From: JASHPR01 sp963795055
Lineage (GTDB): Bacteria > Actinomycetota > Actinomycetes > Streptosporangiales > Streptosporangiaceae
Direction: 5' to 3'
DNA length: 64,000 nucleotides
NCBI GenBank assembly: GCA_963795055.1
Contig: CAWCGJ010000037.1
Coordinates: forward strand, 1 to 64,000
Positions 7,561-15,869 of this stretch are shown in pieces. The position numbers and the translations under genes are program-made. A model generated the notes under the pieces. It was given only the letters and a program-made list of their open reading frames with translations. It had not been told where the DNA came from and ran no database searches. How positions within the stretch are numbered: the stretch's first letter is position 1; each line of letters starts with the position of its first letter.

Positions 7561-8955
7561 TCAGGTGCCGGACGGCATTTCGATGGTCACCACGGTGGGG
7601 CCGCCGTGGGGGCTGCTGATCTCCAGCCGTCCGTCTACGGTCCGCACCCGGCTTGCGAGTCCGGCCAAGCCGCCGCCGTCGTTCAGGCGGGCGTCTCCTG
7701 TGCCGTCGTCGGTGACTCGGAGCCGCAGCAGTCCGGGCAGCTGAACAGCCTCGATCGCGGCGTGCTGGGCGCGGCTGTGCTTGGCCACGTTGGCCAGCAG
7801 CTCGGCCGTGCAGTAGTAGGCGATGGTCTCGATCAACGCCGGCAGGCGCTGCGGTAGGTCGACGATCAAGTCGACGGGCACCGTGCTGCGCGCTGCGAGG
7901 GTGGCCAACGCGGCATCCAGACCAGTGTCCAGCACGGGCGGGTGAATGCCGCGGGCCAGGTCGCGCAGGTCGGCGATAGCCTCCTTGGCGCTGCGGTGCG
8001 CGGCGTCGACCAGTTCGCGGGCCCGCTCAAGGTCGAGGTCGCTGCCGGCCACATCGTCGCTGGCGCCGAGCTTCTTCATGGCCAGCCCGAGTTTCATGGC
8101 GACGGCGACGAGTTGGGCCTGCGTGCCGTCGTGTAGGTCGCGTTCGATGCCACGGAGCCGGGCGGCTGAGTCGCCGACGGCGTATGCGCGGGTCTGCTCC
8201 AGCTCGTGCACTCGTTGCGACAGCGAGGCCGGGCCGAGCAGCTCGCGAATGAGCAACCGGTCTAGGGCGTTGGCCGCCCGCGTAGCCCACGGGGCGGCCA
8301 GCACCCAGATCGCGCCGATGGGGATCACCAAGAAAGCGCCGGGCAAGGTTAGGACGTGGACGTTGCCGAACGGGCCCGGCGTAGTGACTGGGTCTGGCTG
8401 GGTCACGCCGCCGACGTGGACGGCAAACTGGTGGAAGATCTGCCACCAGAGCGGATAGGTCAGGTAGCACAGGCCGCCCAGCCAGAAATACGCCGCGACG
8501 AAGCCGCTGAGCACCGAGACAGGCAGCTTCAGGATCAGGTAGGCACGTGCCCGCCAGCTGGCGGGGTCGGTGAGCGCGGACCGGACCCACACGATAAGGC
8601 CAGGCTGCGGGCGGAACGGCGGCGGCGCGGCGACCCGCACGCCCAGCAGCCGGCGTGCCAGGCCGCGGTTGGCCCCGCCGAGGCCCCTGGCGCCGAGCGA
8701 GGACACGGCTACCAGTGGTAGCCCGACGAGGATGCCTATCACGGTAAGCGTGAGCGCGGCGCCGGCGGCAAGGGTGGTGACCGTGAAGGCGAAGCCGGCG
8801 ACACCAAGCGGCAGGCCGGCTATCGCGTAACCGAACTCGGCCCAGGCGCGCCGGGTGAACGGCGCCCGCAGGACCGCGGCGACAGGCCCCGGGACGCCCG
8901 GCCGGGAGCCACCAGGGCGGGTCGCGGTGCCTGTCACCGGAGCCGTGCCGCTCAT
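7561..8955 (-). CDS. Sensor histidine kinase (HisKA_3, sensor-domain type)
   Basis: About 464 residues. The N-terminal half holds several membrane helices (GLPLGVAGFAFTVTTL, LTVIGILVGLPLVAVSSL, VLSGFVAAYFWLGGLCYL) in the layout of the actinobacterial putative sensor domain. The dimerisation/phosphoacceptor motif is ERDLHDGTQAQL, with His near residue 275. The GHKL ATPase shows ELLANVAKHSRA (N box) and VTDDGTGDARLNDGGGLAGL (G box). The short extracytoplasmic loops suggest sensing within or near the membrane, as in kinases that detect cell-envelope-active compounds. It is co-transcribed with the upstream ABC pair and the downstream regulator. Confidence 0.92.
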   Translation of the reverse strand: MSGTAPVTGTATRPGGSRPGVPGPVAAVLRAPFTRRAWAEFGYAIAGLPLGVAGFAFTVTTLAAGAALTLTVIGILVGLPLVAVSSLGARGLGGANRGLARRLLGVRVAAPPPFRPQPGLIVWVRSALTDPASWRARAYLILKLPVSVLSGFVAAYFWLGGLCYLTYPLWWQIFHQFAVHVGGVTQPDPVTTPGPFGNVHVLTLPGAFLVIPIGAIWVLAAPWATRAANALDRLLIRELLGPASLSQRVHELEQTRAYAVGDSAARLRGIERDLHDGTQAQLVAVAMKLGLAMKKLGASDDVAGSDLDLERARELVDAAHRSAKEAIADLRDLARGIHPPVLDTGLDAALATLAARSTVPVDLIVDLPQRLPALIETIAYYCTAELLANVAKHSRAQHAAIEAVQLPGLLRLRVTDDGTGDARLNDGGGLAGLASRVRTVDGRLEISSPHGGPTVVTIEMPSGT

Positions 8956-8983
8956 TACACCATTCTCCGCTTTTGCCGGAGAT

Positions 8984-9820
8984 TCACACGTCGCGCCGGC
9001 CGAGCGACCAGGCAGCGGCGCCGAGCAGCAGCGCGGTCCACAGGCAGAGCACCCCGAATCCCTGCCACGGCGTGAGCAGGTCGGCCGGCTCCTGGTGCGC
9101 GTGCGTGATCAGCATGCCCGCGTTGGTCGGCAGGTAGGCGGCGATGTGCTGGCCAACGGCGCCAGGAAGCGTCCGGGCGAGGTTGGACAGCACCACCACC
9201 ACGCCGACCACCACGGTCAGTGCCGCAGCGGTCTGCCGGACCAGCGCGCCTATCGCGAGGCCGAGCAGGCCGAGCACGGTCAGGTACAGGCCCATGCCGA
9301 AAACCGCGCGCAGTACCGCTGGGTCGCTAAGCGAGACCGGGATGTGACTGCGGATGATCGCCTGGGCGCTGAGGAACGACGCGAATGCCACCAGCGTGCC
9401 GACGACGAACGCGACTGCGGCGAAGACGGCGGCCTTCGCGGCGAGCATCGGGGTGCGGCGGGGCACCGCGAGCACGCTAGCGCGGATCATCCCGGTGGAG
9501 TACTCGCTGGCGATCACCATCGCGCCGAGCACGCAGACGGGAATCTGCGCGATGTTAAGCGCCACGGCGAGGAAACCGGTCGGATCCGCCAGGTAACCCT
9601 GCTTGGTGGCCGCGCTGAGGGAATTCCAGCCTGCCATGCCTGCCGCGGTGATGAAGGTGTTGAAACCTACGGCCGTCACCACCAGGATGCCGAGGGACCA
9701 GACGGTCGAGCGAACCGAACGGATCTTCGTCCATTCGGCGCGGACCAGCCGGCCGAAGCAGGTCCGGTGCGCCGGTCGCAGCGGGCCAGGCCCGCCGCGG
9801 ACCACGGTTGCAGTGGTCAT
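8984..9820 (-). CDS. ABC-2 type transporter permease
   Basis: About 278 residues with six likely membrane helices, such as VWSLGILVVTAVGFNTFI, IPVCVLGAMVIASEYSTGM, AVFAAVAFVVGTLVAFASF and VLCLWTALLLGAAAW. The start (FGRLVRAEWTKIRSVRSTVW) and the ASEYSTGMIRAS segment are diagnostic of ABC-2 permeases. The start codon overlaps the ATPase stop (ATGA). It lies 28 bases ahead of the histidine kinase, so ATPase, permease, kinase and regulator form one four-gene operon, as in self-regulating export modules. Confidence 0.9.
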   Translation of the reverse strand: MTTATVVRGGPGPLRPAHRTCFGRLVRAEWTKIRSVRSTVWSLGILVVTAVGFNTFITAAGMAGWNSLSAATKQGYLADPTGFLAVALNIAQIPVCVLGAMVIASEYSTGMIRASVLAVPRRTPMLAAKAAVFAAVAFVVGTLVAFASFLSAQAIIRSHIPVSLSDPAVLRAVFGMGLYLTVLGLLGLAIGALVRQTAAALTVVVGVVVVLSNLARTLPGAVGQHIAAYLPTNAGMLITHAHQEPADLLTPWQGFGVLCLWTALLLGAAAWSLGRRDV

Positions 9821-10773
9821 GACGTGCTCCTGCTGTACTGGCTGGTGGTGACCTCTCCGTGGGCGGATGAGCCGTGGCCGCCGAATTCCAGGCTGTCGGC
9901 GGTCATATCAAGGAACGCCTCTTCGAGCGAGGCGCGCTGCGGCGTCAGCTCGTACACGACGATCCGGGCCGCCGCGGCCAGTTCGGCGATCCGCGGCGCT
10001 GGCACGCCGGTCACGGTCAGCGCGTCGGTTCCGTTCCGCCTTACCTGGGCGCCCTCGGAGGTGACGAGCTGCGTGAGCTGAGCGCCGTCGGACGTCTTGA
10101 CCAGGACCTGCGGCTTGGAGTTGCAGTCGATGAACTCGGCGGTCGGGCAGTCAGCGAGCAGCCGGCCCTGGCCGATGACGATCAGATGGTCAGCGGTGAC
10201 GGCCATCTCATTCATCAGATGGCTGGACACGAAGACCGTCCTGCCGTCGGCTGCCAGGCGCTTCATCAGGTTCCTGATCCACAGCACGCCCTCAGGATCG
10301 AGCCCGTTGACCGGCTCGTCCAGGATCAGGACGCCAGGGTCGCCGAGTAGCGCGGCCGCGATTCCCAGCCGCTGGCCCATGCCCAGGGAGAATCCCCCGG
10401 CCCGTCTTCTGGCGACGGCGCTCAGGCCAGCCATGCTGATGACCTGGTCCACACGATCGGACGGCAGGCCCTGGGTCTGTGCCAGGCACAGCAAGTGGTT
10501 GCGGGCGGTGCGGCCACTGTGCGCGGCCTTCGCCTCCAGCAGCACCCCGACGGTGCGCAGCGGATCGGCCAGATCCCGGTACGGCCGACCGCCGATGCTG
10601 GCGTGCCCGGTGTCAGGCCGGTCCAGGCCGACCAGCAGGCGCATCGTCGTGGACTTCCCGGCCCCGTTCGGCCCGAGGAATCCCGTCACCTTTCCTGGCG
10701 TCACCGTGAACGACAGATGGTCCACGGCGAGCTTCCCGCCGTAGCGTTTGCTGAGATTGCACGCTTCAATCAT
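9817..10773 (-). CDS. ABC transporter ATPase (BcrA/DrrA class)
   Basis: About 318 residues. Walker A GPNGAGKSTT, signature FSLGMGQRLGIAAALL, Walker B VLILDEPVNGLDPEG and the switch SSHLMNE are all present. The C-terminal regulatory part (about residues 215-318) resembles DrrA/BcrA proteins. The ATG follows GAGGTGTCACC. It pairs with the permease at 8984-9820 and closely resembles the ATPase at 5503-6567 apart from lacking that protein's membrane segment. It is the first gene of the four-gene operon. Confidence 0.92.
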   Translation of the reverse strand: MIEACNLSKRYGGKLAVDHLSFTVTPGKVTGFLGPNGAGKSTTMRLLVGLDRPDTGHASIGGRPYRDLADPLRTVGVLLEAKAAHSGRTARNHLLCLAQTQGLPSDRVDQVISMAGLSAVARRRAGGFSLGMGQRLGIAAALLGDPGVLILDEPVNGLDPEGVLWIRNLMKRLAADGRTVFVSSHLMNEMAVTADHLIVIGQGRLLADCPTAEFIDCNSKPQVLVKTSDGAQLTQLVTSEGAQVRRNGTDALTVTGVPAPRIAELAAAARIVVYELTPQRASLEEAFLDMTADSLEFGGHGSSAHGEVTTSQYSRSTS

Positions 10774-11225
10774 GGTGACACCTCGTCACGAACGGAAGAA
10801 CTCATGTCTCCATGCTCGTGACCCGGGACCACCCGCGCCCAGCGTGGAGACACCCGGATTGGCGGTTCGGCCAGCCCCACCACACCTAAAGCGGGCGCTC
10901 CGTCCAGCTACCGGGCAATGACCAGTGTCGGCGTAGACGGCTCAGAGGGTCGCCAAAGCCGGGCGCCGCACCATCAAGGCGCGAATCTCTGACCGCAGAT
11001 CCGCGGGTCGTGGTGCACCTGGAGGGCGGCGGCGTGATCGTGCGGGGCGTCGAAGATCTCGGAGCGTCACCCAGGTTTCCGTCTGTGATATCGGCTCTTA
11101 CGGCAAATACACCGCAAGTTCCACTGGCTCGACGTCGCGCAAACGGCCGATGACCCGGCGGTAACGAGGCCGCCCCGAACTGGCTGATCTGTGCTCAACG
11201 TCACGCATGTGCCAGAGGGCGAGCA
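10774..11225. other. Intergenic region with a possible oxidase-like fragment
   Basis: No intact gene. On the plus strand around 10995-11060 a short stretch reads ADPRVVVHLEGGGVIV, similar to the dPRVvvHLE strand of pyridoxamine-phosphate-oxidase-like flavoproteins, with no supporting sequence on either side. The promoter of the minus-strand ABC operon should lie near 10780-10900; no clear boxes were found. Confidence 0.3.
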
Positions 11226-11453
11226 GCGGGTCCCGCAGGAGTGGGCCAAAACGTCCGCGTGCCGACGTTCCTGTACCAGGTCCGCGGTGACACCCTTACC
11301 GACCCGAGCGACATCCAGGCGATGTTCGACAACATTCCCGTCGCCGACAAGAAGCTGCACTGGATCGAGGGCACGACAGCCCGGTGGGACGGCTACCTGG
11401 AGTTCCAGCGCCGCCCGCAGCCCATGCTCGACTGGTTCGCACAGTACATCTGA
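11226..11453 (+). pseudogene. C-terminal remnant of an alpha/beta hydrolase
   Basis: The last 75 codons closely match the end of the intact hydrolase at 38639-39589. Shared stretches include PQEWAK, VRVPTFLYQV, IQAMFDNIPV and KKLHWIEGTT, ending in LDWFAQYI. A single base is missing after PQEWAK (AAAACG against AAGAACG), shifting the frame. Sequence upstream of 11226 has no similarity, so the N-terminal three quarters including the nucleophile are gone. It marks a second, lost copy of that hydrolase gene, about 28 kb away. Confidence 0.85.
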
Positions 11454-11694
11454 TGATCTGGCCTGCAGTATCGTCGCGGGGCGCCCAGATCGCCCAGCTC
11501 TGCGCGGACGGCGAGCCACCCTGCCACGCGTCACATGCCGCGCAGATCGGCGGATCTCGCGCGCAGGCCGCCGACCAGCCCGGTCACCCAGCGTGACTCG
11601 GACTTCGAGCACGCCGTGGCGCCCGATCGCTTAATACACGGGTGATCTTTACGGCATACCGGCGGGGTCGGCCGCTGGCTGGGAGCCTGTCCCG

Positions 11695-12190
11695 ATGACT
11701 GACTTCCCGTGGTTGGTGCGTTCGGTTACCCGGTCCGGCGAGGCGCGGTATCGGCTCGGTGATCCGCTGGTGGACCGTTATCTGGAGTTCGTGGCGGGCC
11801 GCGCCCGGCCGAACACCCTGCGCGCGGTGGCCTTTGACCTGAAGGCGTTCTTCACCGTCGTCGCGAAGGACCCGGTTGCTGTCGCCGCAGCCGATGTGTT
11901 CGAGTTCCTGGCTGATCAGCGCGGGGACCGCAGCGTCGTGCGGCTGGCGGACCGGGAATCTGGCCTGTCGGCGCGGACGATCGCCTGCCGCCTGTCGTCG
12001 GTGTCGGGCCTGTATGCCTACCTGGTCGCCCGGGGTGACACGCCAGTGCAGGTCAACCCGGTGCCGCGGGGCCTGTCCACCCGCCGTCAGGGCGGATCAC
12101 GGACTTCGCGGACCGTGCCGCTGGTGCGAGTGCCGCGCACCCTGCCGAAGATCCTGGCACCAGCCGAGGTGGACCGGCTGCTCGGCGCGC
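11695..12190 (+). pseudogene. Truncated tyrosine recombinase/integrase
   Basis: The first 165 residues have the N-terminal SAM-like DNA-binding domain of tyrosine recombinases: LVDRYLEFVAGRARPNTLRA, FDLKAFFTVV, LSARTIACRLSSVSGLYAYL and LPKILAPAEVDRLLGA. Homology stops at about 12190, before the catalytic domain; the frame stays open to 12570 but without recognisable sequence, and the R-H-R-Y residues are absent. ATG at 11695 follows GGGAGCCTGTCCCG. The break coincides with a minus-strand fragment of another gene, so a deletion or insertion removed the catalytic half. Confidence 0.8.
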
Positions 12191-12269
12191 CGTTCCCGGG
12201 AGATGATCTTGTGCTATCTCCGGCGATGGCCACCATACACGGCGGCGATCAACGCGCCGCCGCAGTAGC

Positions 12270-12581
12270 TTATGGCCATGGCTGGTACAAACCGGCCAGG
12301 GCCGGGCCGGCTTCCTGCTGGACGAGGCGCCGGACGTCCTTGAACGACTGCTCGTCCTCCAGCCGGCCGTACCGCAGCTGCCGGCCGAGGTTATACCAGC
12401 GATCCGCGCGCGCATGCGAGCGCGCGTACAGCTTGCCGAACAGGTATCCGCCCGGCTCGCAGGCGCGGCGCAGCCGCATCGGGCTGGACCCGCCGGAACC
12501 GGCCAGCCCGAACGGCTCGACACTGGCCACCTCGGTGCCTCGCGAACATGCCGCGCCGTGCGCGTCTTGATCGTGTCTCAC
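12270..12581 (-). pseudogene. Unidentified gene fragment (possible kinase-like domain)
   Basis: The stretch GYLFGKLYARSHARADRWYN, then LGRQLRYGRLEDEQSF and VRRLVQQE, looks like real coding sequence. I recall it from large actinobacterial membrane proteins with a phosphotransferase-like domain, but I cannot name the family with confidence. Homology appears confined to about 12285-12480. It abuts the truncated recombinase. Confidence 0.35.
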
Positions 12582-12804
12582 AACCCGTCATGATCGCGGC
12601 AGCCGCACCTCTACCGGTAGCTATTCAGCTTTGGATGGCACAGCAGGAGCAAACCGGCCGGCTGTGGTGCGCTGATCGCGGCGTGTCGTCTGGATGATGC
12701 GGGCAGATCGCCCATCATGGTGACTTGTGCCCGGTCAGACGCCGGAAGCCGCGACCTGGCCGTCAGGTTCACTTCGAACCAGGCCGGACGCGACGTCCGC
12801 CCCG

Positions 12805-14019
12805 TCAAGGTCCAGCAGGCCAGCTCCGGTGCCCCGCGTGCTTATCTGCGACCCGCTCGAGCGCGGTAACGGCGGCGGCGGCCGGCGGGAGCGCGCAGGC
12901 TTCGTCGCGCATGTGCCGTGCCTGCTCGCGGTAGGAGGGATCGCCCAGCACCGTCCGCACGGCTGCGCGGATCGCCGGGGCGTTGCGCTCGGCTGGCCCG
13001 ATAACGCGGCCGACCCCGAGGGCCTGGCAGCGCCTGGCGCAGTAGGGCTGATCGCCGGCGATCGGCACGATGACCAGCGGAACACCCTCGGCGAGTGCTT
13101 CTTTGACGCTATTGAAGCCGCCGTGGGAGACCAACAGCGCGCACCGTGGCAGCAGCGCCACCTGGGGAAGCGTGGGCTGGACCCGCACGTGCGGCGGCAG
13201 CGGCCCCAAGCGGACGGGATCCTGGTCGAACCCGAGCGCGATGAGCAGGTTGACGGGCTCGTCGCGCAGCGCCGCCAGGATCGTCTCATGCAGCCCGGGC
13301 GTGCGGTGGAACACCGTGCCCATGCTGACCAGAACGGTGGGGCGTTGCGCGAGATGATCCAGCCACGGCGGCAAGTCCTCCCGCGGTGCGGGGGTGCTGT
13401 GGTGCGCGAAAAAGCGCGCTGTGGGCGGGAACCGGGCCCCTGGACCGTCAAAGCCGGGTGGGGTGAAGCACAGGTGAAGGTAGCGGAATGCCATGTCGCC
13501 GTCCGGATCGGCCCGCAGGCCCGCCTGCTGGCGCAACCCGGTGAGCGGCCCGGCCAGTTCCCGGCGGCGGTCGAGCGCGGAATCGGCCGCGGCGGCCACC
13601 GAGGCGTGGGGCAGGCCGAGTGCCTCCGCAGCCACGCAGCCGGCGAACTCAAGCGACTCCCGGACGATGAGATCCGCCGACCACTGGCGCGCGACACCGA
13701 TCAGCTCGGGCAGCATGCGCCGGGCGGCCGCGCCGATGAACAGGTTGGCGATCACCCAGGCAAACCGCTCCTGTCCGGCCAGCGGCGGGAACGCCAGCCC
13801 GCCCGCGGCCTGGCACAGCACGCCGATGTAGTCCGAGTCCGAGACATGCCAGTCCAGCCCGGCAGGCAGGAAGGCCAGGCCGTGCGCCTCGACTTCGTCG
13901 CGGAGACGAGGTGAGGAGCACAGCGCGACCTGGTGGCCCCGGGCCCGCATCGCCTCCGCCACCGGGAGCAGCGGCTGCAGGCTGCCCCGGGCGGGCAGCA
14001 GGGTAAACAGCGCACGCAC
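12805..14019 (-). CDS. GT1-family glycosyltransferase (UDP-glycosyltransferase/MGT type)
   Basis: About 404 residues. It starts VRALFTLLPARGSLQPLLPV, the usual GT-B acceptor-domain beginning with a helix that follows the first strand. The donor half shows VLVSMGTVFH and the nucleotide-sugar motif LLVSHGGFNSVKEALAEGVP, then VIVPIAGDQPYCARRCQALG. Enzymes of this type glycosylate macrolides and other small hydrophobic molecules, often for self-protection. GTG at 14019 is chosen because homology begins there; the frame is open much further upstream but reads across the divergent regulator. It is transcribed away from a TetR gene, with a dyad between them, so it is probably the regulator's target. 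Confidence 0.85.
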   Translation of the reverse strand: MRALFTLLPARGSLQPLLPVAEAMRARGHQVALCSSPRLRDEVEAHGLAFLPAGLDWHVSDSDYIGVLCQAAGGLAFPPLAGQERFAWVIANLFIGAAARRMLPELIGVARQWSADLIVRESLEFAGCVAAEALGLPHASVAAAADSALDRRRELAGPLTGLRQQAGLRADPDGDMAFRYLHLCFTPPGFDGPGARFPPTARFFAHHSTPAPREDLPPWLDHLAQRPTVLVSMGTVFHRTPGLHETILAALRDEPVNLLIALGFDQDPVRLGPLPPHVRVQPTLPQVALLPRCALLVSHGGFNSVKEALAEGVPLVIVPIAGDQPYCARRCQALGVGRVIGPAERNAPAIRAAVRTVLGDPSYREQARHMRDEACALPPAAAAVTALERVADKHAGHRSWPAGP

Positions 14020-14039
14020 GGGCCCCGCCCATTCGGTGA

Positions 14040-14077
14040 TAACAACGCTAACATGAAAATTGGTATTAGCCTTGTTA
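14040..14077. promoter_or_regulatory. Candidate TetR operator between glycosyltransferase and regulator
   Basis: TAACAACGCTAA (14040-14051) and TTAGCCTTGTTA (14066-14077) are inverted arms matching at 11 of 12 positions, separated by 14 bases. The block is AT-rich in a GC-rich region and lies between the divergent starts at 14019 and 14080, so one bound dimer pair could block both promoters. Confidence 0.6.
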
Positions 14078-14079
14078 AC

Positions 14080-14673
14080 ATGAAGCCTGGCGAAAGTCAA
14101 CGGCTGCGGCAGCGGCCCTACCGCATGAGGGCCCGGGCCCAGGCCGCCCAGGCCACCGCCCGGGCAATCATCGCGGCCGCCCGCGTCTTGTTCGCTGAGC
14201 GGCCATACGACCAGGTGTCCCTTCCGGTCATCGCTGAGCGCGCCGGAGTGACCGTCCAGACCGTGCTGCGCCGATTCGGTTCCAAGGAGGAACTGTTCGC
14301 CGCCGCCGCCGAAGAGCGTTCCGGCCAGATCCGCGCCGATCGCGAGGCCGCCCCGCCCGGAGACGTCACGCACCTCGTTGCCCACTACGAGCGCTGGGGC
14401 GATGAGCAGGCATACCTGCTGGCCCAGGAGGCCAGGGTGGCCGCGATCCAGGCCATCACCGACGCAGGCCGCCGTTATCACCGCGACTGGGTCACCAGGA
14501 CCTACGGGCCAGCCCTGGCCACGCTGCCCCCCGCCACCCGCCGCCGGAAGCTGGCCCAGCTCACTGCGGTCACCGACCTTGCCACCTGGCGCCTCCTGCG
14601 CCGCGAACTGGGCCTTAGCCCGGACCAGACCACAGCCGCGATCCGCGAACTCGTCGATGCCTGCCTGCCATGA
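14080..14673 (+). CDS. TetR family transcriptional regulator
   Basis: About 197 residues. The helix-turn-helix region reads ATARAIIAAARVLFAERPYD, then SLPVIAERAGVTVQTVLRRF and GSKEELFAAAAEE. The C-terminal ligand domain is diverged. Start is uncertain: ATG at 14080 falls directly after the operator arm with no ribosome site, suggesting a leaderless transcript; ATG at 14125 (MRARAQAAQ) is an alternative and 14053 is also in frame. It is divergent from the glycosyltransferase and probably represses both genes until a substrate-like ligand binds. Confidence 0.85.
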   Translation: MKPGESQRLRQRPYRMRARAQAAQATARAIIAAARVLFAERPYDQVSLPVIAERAGVTVQTVLRRFGSKEELFAAAAEERSGQIRADREAAPPGDVTHLVAHYERWGDEQAYLLAQEARVAAIQAITDAGRRYHRDWVTRTYGPALATLPPATRRRKLAQLTAVTDLATWRLLRRELGLSPDQTTAAIRELVDACLP

Positions 14674-14929
14674 CGCCAGGCGCGAGCCCCGCTCACTGCA
14701 CGGCAGCCACCACAGGAGGGGCGGCGGCCCGCCCGCTGGCATACCGAACTCGGCGAACAGCTGCGACATTGGCGGGCCGGCCCCGGCTGGTGTCTGGTCA
14801 AGCCTCGGCGCGGTAATAGTGGTTCAAATTTTTTCCGGCTTCGCGCCGCGGGGGTGTCCTCTCCGGGCGGGCCCGTCCGTCCTTCCCCGGGTGGCGCTCG
14901 CCACCACGCGGAGAGAGACGAGGAGACCG

Positions 14930-15343
14930 ATGACCAGCAAGACCGTCACGGCAGGGTCCGACGCCGACCGGCAGGCCGTTCTTGACGTGCTAGCGCGCTT
15001 GTACCGGGCGTGGGAAGCCGGCGACGCCGAAACGTTCGTGGCCGACTATACCGAGGACGCCAGCGTGATCCAGCCCGGCGTCTACGAGAAGGACCGTGAG
15101 GAGATCCGCACCAATATGGCCGCGGCGTTCGCGGGCCCGCTCAACGGGTCGCGGGTGGCCGCCCGCCCGGTGAACGTCCGCTTTCTTACCGGCGACACGG
15201 CCATCGTGGTCAGCGAGGACGGGATCATCTTTCCTGGGCAGGACGCTGTCGCGAGCGAGCGACTGGTGCGCGCGACCTGGGTGCTGGTCAGGCGCGACGG
15301 CGGCTGGCGCATCGCCTCCTACCACAACAGCCCCGCCAGCTAA
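14930..15343 (+). CDS. SnoaL/SgcJ-like (NTF2-fold) protein
   Basis: About 137 residues. QAVLDVLARLYRAWEAGDAE, FVADYTEDASVI and the C-terminal TWVLVRRDGGWRIASYHNSP are typical of the SgcJ/EcaC family of NTF2-fold proteins. Such cone-shaped domains act as small-molecule cyclases, isomerases or binding proteins. ATG at 14930 follows GAGACGAGGAGACCG. A strong hairpin ends the transcript 12 bases after the stop. The next genes (YciI/DGPF and an ECF sigma factor) belong to a group in which small ligand-fold proteins are frequent neighbours or targets. Confidence 0.82.
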   Translation: MTSKTVTAGSDADRQAVLDVLARLYRAWEAGDAETFVADYTEDASVIQPGVYEKDREEIRTNMAAAFAGPLNGSRVAARPVNVRFLTGDTAIVVSEDGIIFPGQDAVASERLVRATWVLVRRDGGWRIASYHNSPAS

Positions 15344-15354
15344 GGCGCAGTCTT

Positions 15355-15400
15355 CCGGGTACGGGGCGCCTCCCTTCCGGGGGAGCCGCCCCGTACCCGG
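15355..15400 (+). terminator. Strong hairpin terminator
   Basis: CCGGGTACGGGGCG (15355-15368) pairs perfectly with CGCCCCGTACCCGG (15387-15400), with a further CTCCC/GGGAG pairing inside. There is no T-tract. Its position 12 bases after the SnoaL-like stop suits termination. Confidence 0.7.
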
Positions 15401-15499
15401 ATCCAAACGGGTTCCAGGGCCGTGGCAGCGGTTGTCGCAGTCGTGATCGCCCAGGTAAAACGGTACGGCATGGTGGGCTGAACGGAAGGAGCCTTGACG

Positions 15500-15859
15500 A
15501 TGACGCTGTATGTGGCCTTGTGCTACTACGACCGGGACCACCACTGGGACTCAGTGCCGGATATGGAGTTCACCCCCGAGTACACGGAGTTCGCCCGGCG
15601 GGCTACCGAGGCCGGGGTCATGCGCGGCGGTGAAGCCCTGCACCCGGTGACCATGTCGACCACCATCACCGTCTCGGGCGGCAAGGGCGGCGACGTCCTG
15701 GTGGTCGACGGTCCTTACGCTGAGGCGAAGGAGGTCTTGGCCGGGTACTTCCTGCTGGAGGCGGCCGACCTGGACGAGGCCATCGCGTGGGCGGCGCAGA
15801 TCCCGGCTGCCTGGCGGGGGAAGATCGAGCTTCGCCCGGTAGCGCCGGCCCACGCCTAG
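15500..15859 (+). CDS. YciI/DGPF domain protein linked to ECF sigma factor
   Basis: About 119 residues of the YCII-related fold. The diagnostic DGPF motif appears as VVDGPYAEAKEVLAGYFLLE, preceded by YTEFARRATEAGVMRGGEAL. ATG at 15500 is preferred over TTG at 15494 because the GGAAGGA site is better spaced. It ends 10 bases before the sigma-factor gene. DGPF proteins are the conserved partners and regulon members of ECF42 sigma factors; their biochemical role is unresolved. The upstream gap contains TGTCGC (15433-15438), a possible -35-like element, noted only as a candidate. Confidence 0.9.
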   Translation: MTLYVALCYYDRDHHWDSVPDMEFTPEYTEFARRATEAGVMRGGEALHPVTMSTTITVSGGKGGDVLVVDGPYAEAKEVLAGYFLLEAADLDEAIAWAAQIPAAWRGKIELRPVAPAHA

Positions 15860-15869
15860 GCACCCTGGT

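Noticed and set aside
11191..11634. Continuous plus-strand frame across the hydrolase remnant
   Set aside because: Only the first few codons match the hydrolase before the one-base deletion; the matching sequence is in the neighbouring frame.
12727..13914. 395-codon plus-strand frame
   Set aside because: Antisense to the glycosyltransferase, whose GT-B motifs are clear.
14020..14769. N-terminal 250-codon extension of the glycosyltransferase frame
   Set aside because: It runs antisense through the TetR gene and across the operator; homology to glycosyltransferases starts at 14019.
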